Shown here: one piece after another, positions 46,990 to 58,473 of the stretch
Layout of the letters: each line of letters starts with the position of its first letter
How positions within the stretch are numbered: position 1 is the first letter of the stretch
Source: Aliidiomarina soli
GTDB lineage: Bacteria > Pseudomonadota > Gammaproteobacteria > Enterobacterales > Alteromonadaceae
Reading direction: 5' to 3'
Length of the DNA: 64,000 bases
Assembly: GCF_003986975.1 (NCBI RefSeq)
Contig: NZ_PIPO01000006.1
Coordinates: forward strand, 226,288-290,287
Position numbers and translations under genes: made by a program
The notes under the pieces: generated by a model
Seen by the model: only the letters and a program-made list of their open reading frames with translations
What the model was told of the DNA's origin: nothing
The model's database searches: none

Positions 46990-48186
46990 ATGCGTTTATC
47001 TATCCTGAGCATAGCGCTGGCTAGCGTATGCACCATGGCTTCGGCTTCGGCAACCGAGATATTTGCCGGCGAACGGGCACAACAGATCGCCCAGGAAACC
47101 CTGATTATCGATACTCACATTGACGTGCCATGGCGGCTGATGAATGACTGGGAAGATATGACCGGTGCCGCTGAACGTGGTGACTTTGATTACGAACGAG
47201 CGGTGACAGGGGGGCTGAATGCGCCTTTTATGGCGATTTACGTTCCGAGTAGCTATGAAGACAATGGCGCCTATACGCTCGCCAACCACCTGATCGACTT
47301 TGTCGAATCCATGGTCTACCGGGCACCGGACCAGTATGCAATTCCACACAGCGTGGACGAGCTTCTGGAGCAGGTCGAGCAGGGCCTGATTTCATTGCCG
47401 ATGGGGATGGAAAACGGTGCGCCGATTGAAGGCAAACTCGAAAACCTGCAGCATTTTTATGATCGTGGGGTGCGATACATTACCCTGGCTCATTCTGAAG
47501 ACAATCATATCAGTGATTCCTCGTACGATATCCGTCAGCGCTGGGGTGGCCTGAGCCCGTTTGGCAAAGAGCTGGTCGCGGAGATGAACCGGATCGGAAT
47601 GATGGTGGATATCAGCCATGTTAGTGATAAAGCATTCTATGACGTTATGGAGATTACCCAGGTCCCGGTTATCGCGACTCATTCGTCCGCGCGCTCTTAT
47701 ACGCCGGGGTGGCAACGAAATATGAGCGACGAGATGATCGAGACCCTGGCAGAGAACAATGGGGTGATTCAGGTGACCTTTGGTTCGACCTTTGTTACTG
47801 CCCAGGCGAACCAGTTCCGTGCCCGCATCCAGCGTCTGACCGCTGCTATTAATGAAGAACACGGCGAGGGGACGCCTGAAGCCGAAGCCGCCATTGCGCG
47901 TATGGAGGAAGAGAACCAGTTCCCGTATGCCACCTACGATGACGTGCTTAACCACATTGACCATATTGTTGAATTAGTCGGAATTGACCATGTTGGCATT
48001 GGTTCAGACTTTGATGGTGTTGGCGATACCCTGCCTGAAGGTTTGAAAGATGTCAGCACCTTTCCGAACCTGATTCAGGGCTTGCTGGACCGCGGTTACA
48101 GTGAAGATGAGATAGATCAGATCCTGTATAAGAATACGGTTCGCGCATGGCGTGCAGTAGAGGCATACGCGGCGGAACATAGCTAA
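46990..48186 (+). CDS. Secreted membrane-type dipeptidase (peptidase M19)
   Basis: 398 residues from the ATG at 46990, with GAGGA upstream. The signal peptide MRLSILSIALASVCTMASASA precedes the mature protein. Zinc ligands of the renal-dipeptidase family are visible: DTHIDVPW (His43, Asp45), DISHVSDKAFYD, and VIATHSSARSYTPGWQRN; VGIGSDFDGVGDTLP is the conserved C-terminal signature. It hydrolyses dipeptides in the periplasm or outside. The preceding operon ends 71 bases upstream. Confidence 0.93.
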   Translation: MRLSILSIALASVCTMASASATEIFAGERAQQIAQETLIIDTHIDVPWRLMNDWEDMTGAAERGDFDYERAVTGGLNAPFMAIYVPSSYEDNGAYTLANHLIDFVESMVYRAPDQYAIPHSVDELLEQVEQGLISLPMGMENGAPIEGKLENLQHFYDRGVRYITLAHSEDNHISDSSYDIRQRWGGLSPFGKELVAEMNRIGMMVDISHVSDKAFYDVMEITQVPVIATHSSARSYTPGWQRNMSDEMIETLAENNGVIQVTFGSTFVTAQANQFRARIQRLTAAINEEHGEGTPEAEAAIARMEEENQFPYATYDDVLNHIDHIVELVGIDHVGIGSDFDGVGDTLPEGLKDVSTFPNLIQGLLDRGYSEDEIDQILYKNTVRAWRAVEAYAAEHS

Positions 48187-48217
48187 GCGAAGGCGTACTG
48201 ACAGTCGTGATAAGCAG

Positions 48218-48245
48218 TTGACTTCACCTTTGGCTGCTGTATAAT
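48218..48245 (+). promoter_or_regulatory. Promoter of the S10 ribosomal operon
   Basis: TTGACT (48218-48223), a 16-base spacer and TATAAT (48240-48245), followed by a GC-rich discriminator (CTCGCGCC). This is the strongest-looking promoter ahead of rpsJ. Confidence 0.85.
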
Positions 48246-48251
48246 CTCGCG

Positions 48252-48722
<471 letters not shown>

Positions 48723-48755
48723 GAGCACTAGGATTCTGGATAAGAGGTTTTAACA

Positions 48756-49394
48756 ATGGCTATTGGTCTAGTCGGTCGTAAAGTCGGAATGACTCGCATC
48801 TTTCAAGAAGATGGCGCTTCTGTTCCTGTGACTGTGATCGAAGTGCAGGCAAACCGCGTGACTCAGGTTAAAGACCTGGACGTTGACGGTTACCGTGCGC
48901 TTCAAGTGACCACCGGCAGCAAAAAAGCTAACCGTGTCAACAAAGCTGCAGCGGGTCATTTCGCTAAAGCAAGCGTTGAAGCGGGTCGTGGTCTTTGGGA
49001 GTTCCGCCTTGGTGAAGGTGAGGGCGACGAGATCGCGGTTGGTGCTGAGCTGACAGTGGAAATTTTTAATGATACTAAAATGGTTGACGTAACCGGTACC
49101 TCTAAAGGTAAAGGTTTCGCCGGTACTGTTAAACGCTGGAACTTCAGCATGCAAGACGCGACGCATGGTAACTCATTGTCGCATCGTGCACCGGGTTCCA
49201 TCGGGCAGAACCAGTCACCAGGTAAAGTATTCAAAGGTAAGAAAATGGCCGGCCAAATGGGTAACGTGCGCGTCACTGTACAGTCCCTGGAAGTCGTCCG
49301 TGTTGACGCTGAGCGCAACTTAATTTTGGTTAAGGGTGCTGTCCCTGGCGCGACTGGCGGTGACGTCATCGTTAAGCCTGCGGTCAAAGCGTAA
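48756..49394 (+). CDS. rplC: 50S ribosomal protein L3
   Basis: 212 residues starting [16 protein letters not shown]. The [17 protein letters not shown] and [20 protein letters not shown] loops reach the peptidyl transferase centre. Second gene of the S10 operon, 33 bases after rpsJ. Confidence 0.99.
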   Translation: MAIGLVGRKVGMTRIFQEDGASVPVTVIEVQANRVTQVKDLDVDGYRALQVTTGSKKANRVNKAAAGHFAKASVEAGRGLWEFRLGEGEGDEIAVGAELTVEIFNDTKMVDVTGTSKGKGFAGTVKRWNFSMQDATHGNSLSHRAPGSIGQNQSPGKVFKGKKMAGQMGNVRVTVQSLEVVRVDAERNLILVKGAVPGATGGDVIVKPAVKA

Positions 49395-49412
49395 CGTCTG
49401 AGGAGATTAGTG

Positions 49413-50018
49413 ATGGAATTAGCATTAAAAGACGCAAAAGGCGCTCTTGAAGTTTCCGAAGCTACCTTTGGACGTGAGTTTAACGAAGCGCTCGTGCATC
49501 AGGTTGTAGTTGCCTATGCTGCGGGTGCGCGTCAAGGTACGCGAGCTCAACTGACTCGCTCTGAAGTTTCAGGTGGCGGTAAAAAGCCATGGCGTCAAAA
49601 GGGTACGGGCCGCGCTCGCGCAGGTACTATCCGTAGCCCAATCTGGCGTTCTGGTGGTGTGACCTTTGCAGCTAAGCCGCAGGATCACAGCCAGAAAGTA
49701 AACAAAAAAATGTATCGCGGTGCGGTAAAAAGCATTTTATCTGAACTGGTTCGTCAAGACCGTTTGATCGTAGTTGAAAACTTCAGCGTTAGTGCGCCGA
49801 AGACTAAAGAACTAGCGGCCAAACTGAAAGAACTGGACTTAAAAGATGTTCTTATCGTGACTAAAGAAGTAGATGAGAATCTGTTCCTGGCATCACGCAA
49901 CCTGTACAAGGTTGACGTACGTGACGTACAGGGTATCGACCCGGTCAGCCTGATCGCATTCGATAAAGTTCTAATCACTGCTGACGCGGTCAAGCAGCTT
50001 GAGGAGGCCTTATCATGA
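49413..50018 (+). CDS. rplD: 50S ribosomal protein L4
   Basis: 201 residues from [14 protein letters not shown]; a GTG one codon earlier is less likely. The extended loop [23 protein letters not shown] lines the exit tunnel. In E. coli L4 represses this operon through the leader. The stop overlaps rplW by four bases. Confidence 0.99.
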   Translation: MELALKDAKGALEVSEATFGREFNEALVHQVVVAYAAGARQGTRAQLTRSEVSGGGKKPWRQKGTGRARAGTIRSPIWRSGGVTFAAKPQDHSQKVNKKMYRGAVKSILSELVRQDRLIVVENFSVSAPKTKELAAKLKELDLKDVLIVTKEVDENLFLASRNLYKVDVRDVQGIDPVSLIAFDKVLITADAVKQLEEALS

Positions 50019-50317
50019 TTAGCGAAGAACGTATGTTGAAAGTGTTACTGGCTCCTCATATTTCTGAGAAAGCAACGATGAGCGCTGAGGCGAACAACAC
50101 CTTGGTTTTCAAAGTAGCAAAAGACGCTACTAAGAAAGAAATCAAAGCTGCAGTTGAGAAATTGTTTGAAGTCGAAGTAACTGGCGTTCGCACTCTGAAC
50201 GTGAAGGGTAAAGCCAAGCGCACTGGTTCGCGCATGGGCAAGCGTAGCGATTGGAAAAAAGCTTACGTAACCCTGACCGAAGGTGCCGACATCGACTTCG
50301 TCGGCGGCGCTGAATAA
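50015..50317 (+). CDS. rplW: 50S ribosomal protein L23
   Basis: 100 residues ([20 protein letters not shown]). It docks trigger factor and SRP at the tunnel exit. Starts inside the rplD stop (ATGA) with GGAGG upstream. Confidence 0.99.
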   Translation: MISEERMLKVLLAPHISEKATMSAEANNTLVFKVAKDATKKEIKAAVEKLFEVEVTGVRTLNVKGKAKRTGSRMGKRSDWKKAYVTLTEGADIDFVGGAE

Positions 50318-50334
50318 ACAGGAGGATAGTGAAA

Positions 50335-51159
50335 ATGGCTGTTGTTAAACAGAAGCCTACATCTCCGGGTCGTCGCCACGTCGTTAAAGTCGTTGGCCAG
50401 GACCTGTATAAAGGCAAGCCTTACGCCCCGTTGCTGGAAAAGAACAGCAAGTCTGGTGGTCGTAACAACAAAGGTCGTATCACAGTTCGTCATATCGGTG
50501 GTGGACACAAACATCACTACCGCGTGATTGACTTTAAACGCAATAAAGACGGTATTCCTGCAAAGGTTGAACGGATTGAATATGATCCAAACCGCTCTGC
50601 AAACATTGCGTTGGTGCTGTATGCCGACGGTGAACGCCGTTACATCCTGGCACCGAAAGGCCTGAAAGCTGGCGCTAGCGTCGTTTCAGGTTCTGATGCA
50701 CCGATTAAAGCAGGTAACACTCTGCCAATGCGCAATATTCCAGTAGGTAGTACTGTGCACGCGGTAGAAATGAAGCCTGGTAAAGGTGCTCAGTTAGCAC
50801 GTTCGGCTGGTGCTTACGTTCAAATCCTGGCTCGTGAAGGCTTGTACGTAACTGTACGTCTGCGCTCTGGTGAAGTTCGTAAAATCTTATCAGATTGCCG
50901 TGCAACTATCGGTGAGATCGGTAACGCTGAGCACATGCTGAAGCAACTGGGTAAAGCTGGTGCTGCACGCTGGCGTGGTGTTCGTCCGACTGTTCGTGGT
51001 GTTGCCATGAACCCGGTTGATCACCCACACGGTGGTGGTGAAGGTCGTACTTCAGGTGGTCGTCACCCGGTATCTCCGTGGGGCATGCCAACTAAAGGCT
51101 TCAAGACCCGTAAGAATAAGCGTACTGACAAGTACATCGTGCGTCGTCGCACTAAATAA
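50335..51159 (+). CDS. rplB: 50S ribosomal protein L2
   Basis: 274 residues (E. coli 273) from [17 protein letters not shown]. The universally conserved C-terminal [19 protein letters not shown] is present. It is needed for subunit joining and peptidyl transfer. GGAGG lies upstream; a GTG two codons earlier is disregarded. Confidence 0.99.
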   Translation: MAVVKQKPTSPGRRHVVKVVGQDLYKGKPYAPLLEKNSKSGGRNNKGRITVRHIGGGHKHHYRVIDFKRNKDGIPAKVERIEYDPNRSANIALVLYADGERRYILAPKGLKAGASVVSGSDAPIKAGNTLPMRNIPVGSTVHAVEMKPGKGAQLARSAGAYVQILAREGLYVTVRLRSGEVRKILSDCRATIGEIGNAEHMLKQLGKAGAARWRGVRPTVRGVAMNPVDHPHGGGEGRTSGGRHPVSPWGMPTKGFKTRKNKRTDKYIVRRRTK

Positions 51160-51178
51160 AGGCAAGAGGATTCATTAA

Positions 51179-51457
<279 letters not shown>

Positions 51458-51469
51458 GAGGTAAATACA

Positions 51470-51802
51470 ATGGAAGCTATTGCTAAACATAAATTTGCCC
51501 GCGTTTCCCCTCAAAAGGGGCGTCTGGTTGCAGATCAAATTCGAGGCCAATCGGTTGCACAAGCGCTTGATATTTTGGGTTACAGCCCGAAGAAAGCGGC
51601 AGCTTTGGTTAAGAAAGTTTTAGAGTCTGCTATCGCCAACGCGGAGCATAATGAAGGTGCTGACATCGATGAGCTCAAAGTATCCTCCATCATGATTGAT
51701 GAAGGTCCTACTATGAAGCGCATCAAGCCTCGTGCTAAAGGTCGTGCCGATCGTATCTTGAAGCGTACCAGCCACATTACTGTGGTTGTGTCAGATAGCT
51801 AG
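51470..51802 (+). CDS. rplV: 50S ribosomal protein L22
   Basis: 110 residues, as in E. coli. The beta-hairpin [21 protein letters not shown] lines the exit tunnel next to L4. Twelve bases after rpsS. Confidence 0.99.
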   Translation: MEAIAKHKFARVSPQKGRLVADQIRGQSVAQALDILGYSPKKAAALVKKVLESAIANAEHNEGADIDELKVSSIMIDEGPTMKRIKPRAKGRADRILKRTSHITVVVSDS

Positions 51803-51812
51803 GAGATAAATT

Positions 51813-52505
51813 ATGGGTCAAAAAGTACATCCTAATGGTATTCGCCTAGGTATCACCAAGCCATACAATGCTACCTGGTACGCGGATTCCAAGGATTTCG
51901 CCAACAACCTGCACAGTGATCACAAGGTGCGTGAGTTCTTGAAAACAGAACTTAAAAGCGCGTCTGTGAGCCGGATTGTTATTGAGCGCCCTGCAAAGAG
52001 CGTTCGCGTAACAATTCACACTGCTCGTCCAGGTGTTGTTATTGGTAAAAAAGGTGAAGATGTTGAGAAGCTGCGTCAGAAAGTTTCTAAACTGACTGGT
52101 GTTCCAGCACAGATCAACATTTCAGAAGTTCGTAAGCCTGAGCTCGATGCACAGCTTATCGGTGAGAACATCGCTGGTCAGTTAGAGCGTCGTGTGATGT
52201 TCCGCCGCGCTATGAAGCGTGCGGTACAGAACGCAATGCGTCTGGGTGCTCAAGGTATCAAGGTTGAAGTTAGCGGTCGCTTAGGCGGCGCTGAGATTGC
52301 ACGTACCGAATGGTATCGTGAAGGTCGTGTTCCACTGCATACTCTGCGTGCGGACATTGACTATGCAACCTCAGAAGCTCACACGACCTACGGTATCATC
52401 GGCGTGAAGGTTTGGGTATTCCGCGGCGAAGTCCTTGGTGGCATGCCGGTTCAGGAAGAGCAACAGCAACCTAAACCTGCTAAGCGCGGCAAAGGTCGTA
52501 AGTAA
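51813..52505 (+). CDS. rpsC: 30S ribosomal protein S3
   Basis: 230 residues ([19 protein letters not shown]), with a KH domain ([15 protein letters not shown]) and a C-terminal basic tail; part of the mRNA entry channel and its helicase activity. Confidence 0.99.
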   Translation: MGQKVHPNGIRLGITKPYNATWYADSKDFANNLHSDHKVREFLKTELKSASVSRIVIERPAKSVRVTIHTARPGVVIGKKGEDVEKLRQKVSKLTGVPAQINISEVRKPELDAQLIGENIAGQLERRVMFRRAMKRAVQNAMRLGAQGIKVEVSGRLGGAEIARTEWYREGRVPLHTLRADIDYATSEAHTTYGIIGVKVWVFRGEVLGGMPVQEEQQQPKPAKRGKGRK

Positions 52506-52516
52506 GGAGAACCGAT

Positions 52517-52930
52517 ATGTTACAACCTAAGCGTACGAAATTTCGCAAGGTTCATACAGGCCGTAACCGCGGTCTGGCGCAGACTGGTAACAAAGTTAGC
52601 TTCGGTACTTTCGGCCTGAAAGCGACAGAGCGTGGTCGTATGACTGCTCGTCAAATCGAAGCCGCACGTCGTGCGATGACTCGTCACGTCAAGCGTCAAG
52701 GTAAAATCTGGATTCGTGTATTTCCAGACAAGCCAATTACTCAAAAGCCGCTTGAAGTGCGTATGGGTAAAGGTAAAGGTAACGTTGAATACTGGGTTTG
52801 CCAAATCCAGCCAGGTCGTGTTTTATACGAAATGGACGGCGTTCCTGAAGAGTTGGCACGTGAAGCATTCAAATTAGCGGCTGCTAAACTGCCATTCAAA
52901 ACCACTTTTGTTTCTCGGACGGTGATGTAA
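52517..52930 (+). CDS. rplP: 50S ribosomal protein L16
   Basis: 137 residues ([19 protein letters not shown]). It is near the A-site tRNA elbow. The stop shares one base with the rpmC start (TAATG). Confidence 0.99.
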   Translation: MLQPKRTKFRKVHTGRNRGLAQTGNKVSFGTFGLKATERGRMTARQIEAARRAMTRHVKRQGKIWIRVFPDKPITQKPLEVRMGKGKGNVEYWVCQIQPGRVLYEMDGVPEELAREAFKLAAAKLPFKTTFVSRTVM

Positions 52931-53121
52931 TGAAAGCTAGCGAACTTAATGAAAAGAGCGTTGAACAGCTGAATGAAGAGCTGCTTGGCCTGCTTCGCGA
53001 GCAATTCAACTTGCGTATGCAAGCTGCCACCGGCCAGCTGAACCAAACTCATATGTTGAAGCAAGTGCGTCGTGATATTGCACGTGTGAAAACTGTTATC
53101 AACCAGAAGGCGGGTGCGTAA
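52930..53121 (+). CDS. rpmC: 50S ribosomal protein L29
   Basis: 63 residues, as in E. coli. Two-helix protein near the tunnel exit ([18 protein letters not shown]). Overlaps both neighbours by one base. Confidence 0.98.
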   Translation: MKASELNEKSVEQLNEELLGLLREQFNLRMQAATGQLNQTHMLKQVRRDIARVKTVINQKAGA

Positions 53122-53384
53122 TGACCGAAGCTAAAACTATCCGTACTCTGCAAGGTCGTGTAGTTAGCGACAAGATGGACAAGTCTATCGTTGTTGCTAT
53201 CGAGCGCCGGGTTAAACACCCAATCTATGGCAAGTACATTACTCGTACTACCAAGATCAAAGCGCACGACGAGTCTAACCAATGTGGCCAGGGCGATCTC
53301 GTGACTATTCGCGAAACTCGTCCTATCTCGAAAGGGAAAAACTGGACACTGGTTGACGTTGTTGAGAAAGCGAACACCATTTAA
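53121..53384 (+). CDS. rpsQ: 30S ribosomal protein S17
   Basis: 87 residues with an OB-fold ([22 protein letters not shown]). Last gene of the S10 operon, as in E. coli, and followed at once by a strong terminator. Confidence 0.99.
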   Translation: MTEAKTIRTLQGRVVSDKMDKSIVVAIERRVKHPIYGKYITRTTKIKAHDESNQCGQGDLVTIRETRPISKGKNWTLVDVVEKANTI

Positions 53385-53417
53385 TTGTCTATTTTGCATA
53401 GATAGTTTTAAGGTTTA

Positions 53418-53445
53418 AAAAACGGCCCTTCGGGGCCGTTTTTTT
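53418..53445 (+). terminator. Terminator of the S10 operon
   Basis: AACGGCCC (53421-53428), a TTCG tetraloop and GGGCCGTT (53433-53440), then a T-run. A strong hairpin that closes the operon after rpsQ. Confidence 0.95.
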
Positions 53446-53466
53446 ATCCGTTTGATTTAACTCACA

Positions 53467-53494
53467 TTGTTAAGAAGTTAAAGGTAACTATACT
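53467..53494 (+). promoter_or_regulatory. Promoter of the porin gene
   Basis: TTGTTA (53467-53472), a 16-base spacer and TATACT (53489-53494), 33 bases before the porin ATG. It gives the inserted gene its own start of transcription. Confidence 0.65.
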
Positions 53495-53526
53495 TGGGCT
53501 ACATAATAGCAAAACGGAGAGTAAGG

Positions 53527-54825
53527 ATGCCTGCCAACACAGTGTTGAAAGTGATTCCAATAGCGATTGCCTGTGGCTTAATGAGTACCTCGGTCGCAGC
53601 GCAGCAAAACCCTGCGTCCGATAGAGAAGAACAGCGTCTGCAGTCACTGGAGCAGCGATTGAGTGAGCTGGAAGAGGAACTGGCCATAGCCAGACGCGAT
53701 TTACGCGAGACTCAGCGCGAGAATGAAGAGGTTGCTGAGACCGTCACTGCGCGGGACGATGACAGTAACGGTATTCAGTTTGGTGGCGCGGTGCGTTTCC
53801 AGTACGTGCTGGCTGATTACGATGAAGGTCAGAAAAATCGCGGCGGCGATATGCAGTTTGACTTGTTCCGCCTCAATTTCGATGGCGAAATGAACGGCGC
53901 TATTCTGTCCGCCGAGTATCGTTGGTTTGAGTACATGGACGCGCTGCGTCATGCCTATTTTGGCTATAACTTTACGGACGAGTGGCAGGGCCAGGTTGGG
54001 GTGGTCATCCAGCCCTGGGGTGTGATGCCCTACAATTCCCATAGCTACTTCTTTAGTTCGAACTTTTATATTGGTTTTGAAGATAACCCTGGTACCGGGA
54101 TAAAATTTACCAAGCGTAGCGATGACTGGGATCTCGATTTTGCCCTGATCCTCAACGATGACCTTGGTGGCAGCACCGGCGATGTGCGCAGCCGCGCGGA
54201 CAGCTACAACTACAATGTCAGTGGAATTCGCCTGCCGGGTGAGGATATTTACGCCGAGCCTGAGCGTACTGCCAGCGAAAACAATACCTTTATTACCCGC
54301 ATTGCCCGCAAGTTTTCATTCGGTGACGACGAACTCGAAATTGGTGTATCGGGTCAGTATGGCGATATCGACGATGGCCTTGATTCAGTGGGTAGCAAGC
54401 AGGCCTTGGGGCTGCATGCTGCGTATAGCACTGGGCGCTGGGAATTTCATGGTCAATGGACTCATTATGACTATGACCTTGATATAGAAAACGAAGGCGT
54501 GGTGGTGGGTGCCTACGCCTACTTTGATACCATTCCGACCCGCTCGAACCTATACACCGCCAATGTAGCCTACAATTATCCGGTCGATTTTGGTCCGGTT
54601 GAGTCACTCCAGTTCTATAACAATACCAGCCTGATCACTGACAAACGTGGCTATCAGGAAGACACCGTGATGAATGTAGCGGGAATGGCGGTTGCTGCCG
54701 GCGGTATTTATACCTACTTCGATTTAGTCAGCGCAAAAAATCAACCCTTCGCGAATGGTTCGATAGCGGGTGAAGACACTGGTTGGAATACTCGTTTTAA
54801 CATCAATTTTGGCTACTACTTCTAA
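53527..54825 (+). CDS. Outer membrane porin
   Basis: 432 residues. The signal peptide ends near STSVAAQ. A short periplasmic coiled coil (about 45-75, RLQSLEQRLSELEEELAIARRDL) precedes a beta-barrel of alternating aromatic and polar residues, and the protein ends in Phe (NFGYYF), the outer membrane insertion signal. The coiled-coil-plus-barrel layout resembles OprP/OprO-type porins, but the substrate is unknown. Unusually, it lies between the S10 and spc ribosomal operons, in the same direction, with its own promoter and downstream hairpins. A further upstream in-frame start (53494) has no ribosome binding site and is rejected. Confidence 0.88.
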   Translation: MPANTVLKVIPIAIACGLMSTSVAAQQNPASDREEQRLQSLEQRLSELEEELAIARRDLRETQRENEEVAETVTARDDDSNGIQFGGAVRFQYVLADYDEGQKNRGGDMQFDLFRLNFDGEMNGAILSAEYRWFEYMDALRHAYFGYNFTDEWQGQVGVVIQPWGVMPYNSHSYFFSSNFYIGFEDNPGTGIKFTKRSDDWDLDFALILNDDLGGSTGDVRSRADSYNYNVSGIRLPGEDIYAEPERTASENNTFITRIARKFSFGDDELEIGVSGQYGDIDDGLDSVGSKQALGLHAAYSTGRWEFHGQWTHYDYDLDIENEGVVVGAYAYFDTIPTRSNLYTANVAYNYPVDFGPVESLQFYNNTSLITDKRGYQEDTVMNVAGMAVAAGGIYTYFDLVSAKNQPFANGSIAGEDTGWNTRFNINFGYYF

Positions 54826-54845
54826 TTTGTAGTACACTACGCGAC

Positions 54846-54900
54846 AGGCAAGACTCCTTGCCTTGGACTGGGCCGCAACGGTTTGGCCCAGTTATTATTT
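54846..54900 (+). terminator. Tandem hairpins after the porin gene
   Basis: AGGCAAG (54846-54852) pairs with CTTGCCT (54857-54863). ACTGGGCC (54867-54874) then pairs with GGCCCAGT (54885-54892), followed by T-rich sequence. The second hairpin is terminator-like. Confidence 0.7.
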
Positions 54901-54936
54901 TAATTCCCTTCAGCCCTATTCCCTGGCTTTTTTTTC

Positions 54937-54950
54937 TGTTACAATTCGCC
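54937..54950 (+). promoter_or_regulatory. Candidate promoter of the spc operon
   Basis: An extended -10 element TGTTACAAT, with TACAAT at 54940-54945, is followed by the discriminator TCGCC, identical to that of the rpsF promoter. No good -35 is visible, as is common for extended -10 promoters. The leader to rplN is about 105 bases. Confidence 0.55.
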
Positions 54951-55057
54951 GCCCTTTTAATATGGGGACGTCTTTATAATGCTCGTTAAAAAGCAGAGTA
55001 AGGATGTGGGAGAGGGTCCAATTTGGGCCTGTAATTTAACTCAAGCGGAGCACTGAG

Positions 55058-55426
55058 ATGATCCAAATGCAAACTATGCTGGACGTTGCCGATAACTCCG
55101 GCGCGCGTAGCGTACAATGTATTAAGGTTCTAGGTGGTTCGCACCGCCGTTACGCTAACATTGGCGACATCATCAAAGTTACTGTTAAGGAAGCAATTCC
55201 TCGCGGTAAGGTGAAGAAAGGCGATGTAGTAAACGCGGTGGTCGTACGCACCCGGAAAGGCGTCCGTCGTCAAGACGGCTCTGTTATCCGTTTTGACCGC
55301 AACGCGGCTGTTTTGCTTAATGCAAATGAGCAGCCAATTGGTACTCGTATCTTTGGACCAGTGACTCGTGAACTACGCTCTGAGCAGTTCATGAAGATTG
55401 TTTCACTGGCGCCGGAAGTACTGTAA
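55058..55426 (+). CDS. rplN: 50S ribosomal protein L14
   Basis: 122 residues ([20 protein letters not shown]), close to the E. coli length of 123. Forms an intersubunit bridge with 16S rRNA and docks silencing factor RsfS. First gene of the spc operon. Confidence 0.99.
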   Translation: MIQMQTMLDVADNSGARSVQCIKVLGGSHRRYANIGDIIKVTVKEAIPRGKVKKGDVVNAVVVRTRKGVRRQDGSVIRFDRNAAVLLNANEQPIGTRIFGPVTRELRSEQFMKIVSLAPEVL

Positions 55427-55436
55427 GGAGTAAACA

Positions 55437-55751
55437 ATGGCGGCAAAAATTAAACGTGATGACGAAGTGGTAGTCCTGGCCGGTAAAGATAAAGGCAAGC
55501 GCGGTAAAGTGCTGTCTGTCTTAGCCGAGAAGGATCGTGTAATCGTTGAAGGTGTAAACCTGATCAAGAAACATCAGAAGCCAAATCCGGCTCTGAACCA
55601 GGCTGGTGGCATTATTGAAAAAGAAGCCTCCATTCATGTTTCTAACGTAGCGATTTTTAATCCAGCGACTGAAAAAGCAGATCGTGTTGGTTTCAAGATT
55701 GAAGACGGTAAAAAATCTCGCGTTTTCAAATCTAACAATGAAATCATTTAA
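55437..55751 (+). CDS. rplX: 50S ribosomal protein L24
   Basis: 104 residues, as in E. coli. The KOW motif [17 protein letters not shown] is present. An assembly-initiator protein that binds the 5' domain of 23S rRNA. Confidence 0.99.
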   Translation: MAAKIKRDDEVVVLAGKDKGKRGKVLSVLAEKDRVIVEGVNLIKKHQKPNPALNQAGGIIEKEASIHVSNVAIFNPATEKADRVGFKIEDGKKSRVFKSNNEII

Positions 55752-55770
55752 CTAAACATTGGAGTATACG

Positions 55771-56316
55771 ATGGCGAAACTGCATGAACATTATAGAGAG
55801 ACTGTAGTTCCTGAGCTGATGAAACAGTTCGGCTACGACAGCGTCATGCAAGTCCCTCGGATTGAAAAAATCACCCTAAATATGGGTGTTGGTGAAGCGT
55901 TAACCGACAAAAAGGTTCTCGATAACGCAGTAAGTGACCTGGAGGCCATTGCAGGCCAAAAACCAGTTCGCACTGTTGCTCGTAAATCTGTTGCTGGCTT
56001 CAAAATCCGTGAAGGCTTTCCGATTGGCTGTAAAGTAACTCTACGTGGCGAGAGAATGTGGGATTTCCTGCAGCGTTTGATTTCAATCGCAATTCCTCGT
56101 ATTCGTGACTTCCGTGGTCTGAACGCTAAGTCGTTCGATGGCCGTGGTAACTACAGCATGGGTGTCCGTGAACAAATCATCTTCCCTGAAGTTGACTACG
56201 ACAAGGTCGACAAGGTTCGAGGTTTGGACATCACTATCACCACTAATGCTGGGAATGATGAAGTAGCACGCGCACTGCTGGCTGCATTTGGCTTCCCATT
56301 CAAGAGTAAGGTGTAG
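55771..56316 (+). CDS. rplE: 50S ribosomal protein L5
   Basis: 181 residues from [20 protein letters not shown]; the ATG at 55771 has GGAG upstream, so an earlier in-frame start is disregarded. Binds 5S rRNA in the central protuberance. Confidence 0.99.
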   Translation: MAKLHEHYRETVVPELMKQFGYDSVMQVPRIEKITLNMGVGEALTDKKVLDNAVSDLEAIAGQKPVRTVARKSVAGFKIREGFPIGCKVTLRGERMWDFLQRLISIAIPRIRDFRGLNAKSFDGRGNYSMGVREQIIFPEVDYDKVDKVRGLDITITTNAGNDEVARALLAAFGFPFKSKV

Positions 56317-56320
56317 AGTT

Positions 56321-56626
56321 ATGGCAAAAGTTTCAATGAAAATGCGGGAGCTCAAGCGTACCAAGCTTGTAGCGAAATACGCAGAGAAGCGCAGCGCACT
56401 GAAGGCAGTTATTTCTGATCCTTCATCATCAGACGAGCAACGTTGGGAAGCGGTTCTAGAGCTACAAAAGCTTCCTCGTGATTCCAGTCGTGCACGTCAG
56501 CGTAATCGCTGTAATGTGACTGGTCGTCCTCACGGTTTCCTTCGTAAATTCGGCATGAGCCGGATCAAGGTACGTGAGAAAGCAATGCGCGGTGAAATCC
56601 CTGGCTTGAAAAAAGCTAGCTGGTAA
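56321..56626 (+). CDS. rpsN: 30S ribosomal protein S14 (zinc-independent type)
   Basis: 101 residues from [16 protein letters not shown], as in E. coli. The long form without the CXXC zinc motif ([13 protein letters not shown] has one Cys). Four bases after rplE. Confidence 0.98.
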   Translation: MAKVSMKMRELKRTKLVAKYAEKRSALKAVISDPSSSDEQRWEAVLELQKLPRDSSRARQRNRCNVTGRPHGFLRKFGMSRIKVREKAMRGEIPGLKKASW

Positions 56627-56652
56627 GCCACGAATCACGGGAGATAGCAAAT

Positions 56653-57045
56653 ATGAGCATGCAAGATCCAATTGCGGATATGTTCACTCGCATTCGCAAC
56701 GCGCAAGGTGCGAACAAGGTCGCCGTGACCATGCCAGCTTCTAAGCAAAAACAGGCGATTGCCAAAGTATTGCAAGAAGAAGGCTACATCACTGGCTTCG
56801 ACGTAGCAGAAGGCGCTAAGCCTGAGCTGACTATTGAATTGAAGTATTTCGAAGGCAAACCTGTCATCGAGTCAATTCAACGTGTTAGCCGTCCTGGTCT
56901 GCGTATCTATAAAAAGCGCAACGATTTACCATCAGTTATGGGTGGTTTAGGCGTTGCTGTGGTTTCAACTTCTAAAGGCTTAATGACCGATCGCGCCGCC
57001 CGTAAATCGGGTCTTGGTGGCGAAATCATCGGTTATGTAGCGTAA
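56653..57045 (+). CDS. rpsH: 30S ribosomal protein S8
   Basis: 130 residues ([20 protein letters not shown]). Central-domain assembly protein; in E. coli S8 represses the spc operon by binding the mRNA at rplE. Confidence 0.99.
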   Translation: MSMQDPIADMFTRIRNAQGANKVAVTMPASKQKQAIAKVLQEEGYITGFDVAEGAKPELTIELKYFEGKPVIESIQRVSRPGLRIYKKRNDLPSVMGGLGVAVVSTSKGLMTDRAARKSGLGGEIIGYVA

Positions 57046-57059
57046 CGGGGAGGTAGGAT

Positions 57060-57593
57060 ATGTCACGCGTTGCTAAAGCACCTGTCGCTATTCCTGCTGG
57101 CGTAGAAGTTACGTTACAGGGCCAGGAAGTAACCATTAAAGGTGCTAAAGGGTCATTGACCCGCGTTGTTAACGACGCTGTTGAAGTAACCAGTGCTGAC
57201 CAGCAGCTGACTTTCGCTCCACGCGATGGTTTTGCAAATGGTTGGGCACAAGCTGGTACCGCTCGTGCAGTGTTGAACAACATGGTGCAAGGTGTCGCCC
57301 AAGGGTATGAGCGCAAGCTTTTACTGCAAGGTGTCGGTTACCGCGCACAAGCACAGGGTAAGAAATTAAACCTAAATTTAGGCTTCTCACATCCGGTCGA
57401 GTACGAAGTTCCAGAGGGTATTACTGTGGAATGTCCGACTCAGACTGAGATCGTAGTGAAAGGCGCAGACAAGCAGTTAGTTGGCCAGGTTGCCGCTAAC
57501 ATTCGCGCATATCGGAAACCAGAGCCTTATAAAGGCAAAGGTGTACGTTATGCCGATGAGCATGTGCGTCGTAAAGAAGCCAAGAAAAAGTAG
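57060..57593 (+). CDS. rplF: 50S ribosomal protein L6
   Basis: 177 residues, as in E. coli ([20 protein letters not shown]); ends in the basic [18 protein letters not shown] tail. Near the factor-binding site. Confidence 0.99.
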   Translation: MSRVAKAPVAIPAGVEVTLQGQEVTIKGAKGSLTRVVNDAVEVTSADQQLTFAPRDGFANGWAQAGTARAVLNNMVQGVAQGYERKLLLQGVGYRAQAQGKKLNLNLGFSHPVEYEVPEGITVECPTQTEIVVKGADKQLVGQVAANIRAYRKPEPYKGKGVRYADEHVRRKEAKKK

Positions 57594-57602
57594 GGTAGGA
57601 CG

Positions 57603-57956
57603 ATGGACAAGAGAACAGCTCGCTTACGTCGCGCCACTCGCGCTCGTAAAAAGATTCAAGAGTTGGGTGCAATGCGCCTTGTGGTTCACCGTACCCCACG
57701 GCACATTTACGCACAGCTGATTGCACCAAATGGTTCTGAAGTACTTGCGGCCGCTTCAACGGTTGAAAAAGCTATCGCCGAAGGCGTTGGCAAAACCGGT
57801 AATGTTGAAGCAGCTAAAGCAGTGGGTAAAGCCATTGCTGAGCGGGCAAAAGAGAAAGGCGTTGAGTCTGTATCTTTTGACCGTAGCGGGTTCAAGTACC
57901 ACGGTCGCGTTGCTGCACTGGCAGATGCTGCCCGTGAAGCAGGACTTCAGTTCTAG
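57603..57956 (+). CDS. rplR: 50S ribosomal protein L18
   Basis: 117 residues, as in E. coli ([20 protein letters not shown]). Binds 5S rRNA with L5. Confidence 0.99.
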   Translation: MDKRTARLRRATRARKKIQELGAMRLVVHRTPRHIYAQLIAPNGSEVLAAASTVEKAIAEGVGKTGNVEAAKAVGKAIAERAKEKGVESVSFDRSGFKYHGRVAALADAAREAGLQF

Positions 57957-57965
57957 GAGACGAAC

Positions 57966-58466
57966 ATGGCAAATGTAGAAGCTCAAAACGGTGAGTTCAT
58001 GGAAAAGTTGATCACAGTTAACCGCGTATCAAAAGTGGTTAAAGGTGGTCGCATTTTCAGTTTCACCGCATTAACTGTGGTCGGAGATGGTCAGGGTAAA
58101 GTAGGTTTCGGTTACGGTAAGGCACGTGAAGTTCCTGCCGCTATCCAGAAAGCTATGGAAAAAGCACGTCGCAACATGGTGACTGTGCAGTTGAATGGGG
58201 ACACCCTTCAGCATCCTGTTAAAGGCCGTCACTCTGGTTCGCAGGTATTTATGAAGCCTGCCTCCGAAGGTACTGGTATCATCGCCGGTGGTGCGATGCG
58301 TGCAGTACTCGAAGTGGCTGGTGTTCACAACGTATTGTCTAAGGCATACGGCTCAACCAACCCGATCAACGTAGTCCGCGCTACGATCAAAGCCCTGGAA
58401 GCTATGAATTCTCCAGAGCAGATTGCTGCGAAACGTGGACTGCCTGTTGGTTCAATTGTGGGGTAA
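57966..58466 (+). CDS. rpsE: 30S ribosomal protein S5
   Basis: 166 residues (E. coli 167). [20 protein letters not shown] is the decoding-accuracy loop region; double-stranded RNA-binding fold plus S5 C-domain. Confidence 0.99.
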   Translation: MANVEAQNGEFMEKLITVNRVSKVVKGGRIFSFTALTVVGDGQGKVGFGYGKAREVPAAIQKAMEKARRNMVTVQLNGDTLQHPVKGRHSGSQVFMKPASEGTGIIAGGAMRAVLEVAGVHNVLSKAYGSTNPINVVRATIKALEAMNSPEQIAAKRGLPVGSIVG

Positions 58467-58473
58467 GTGAACA

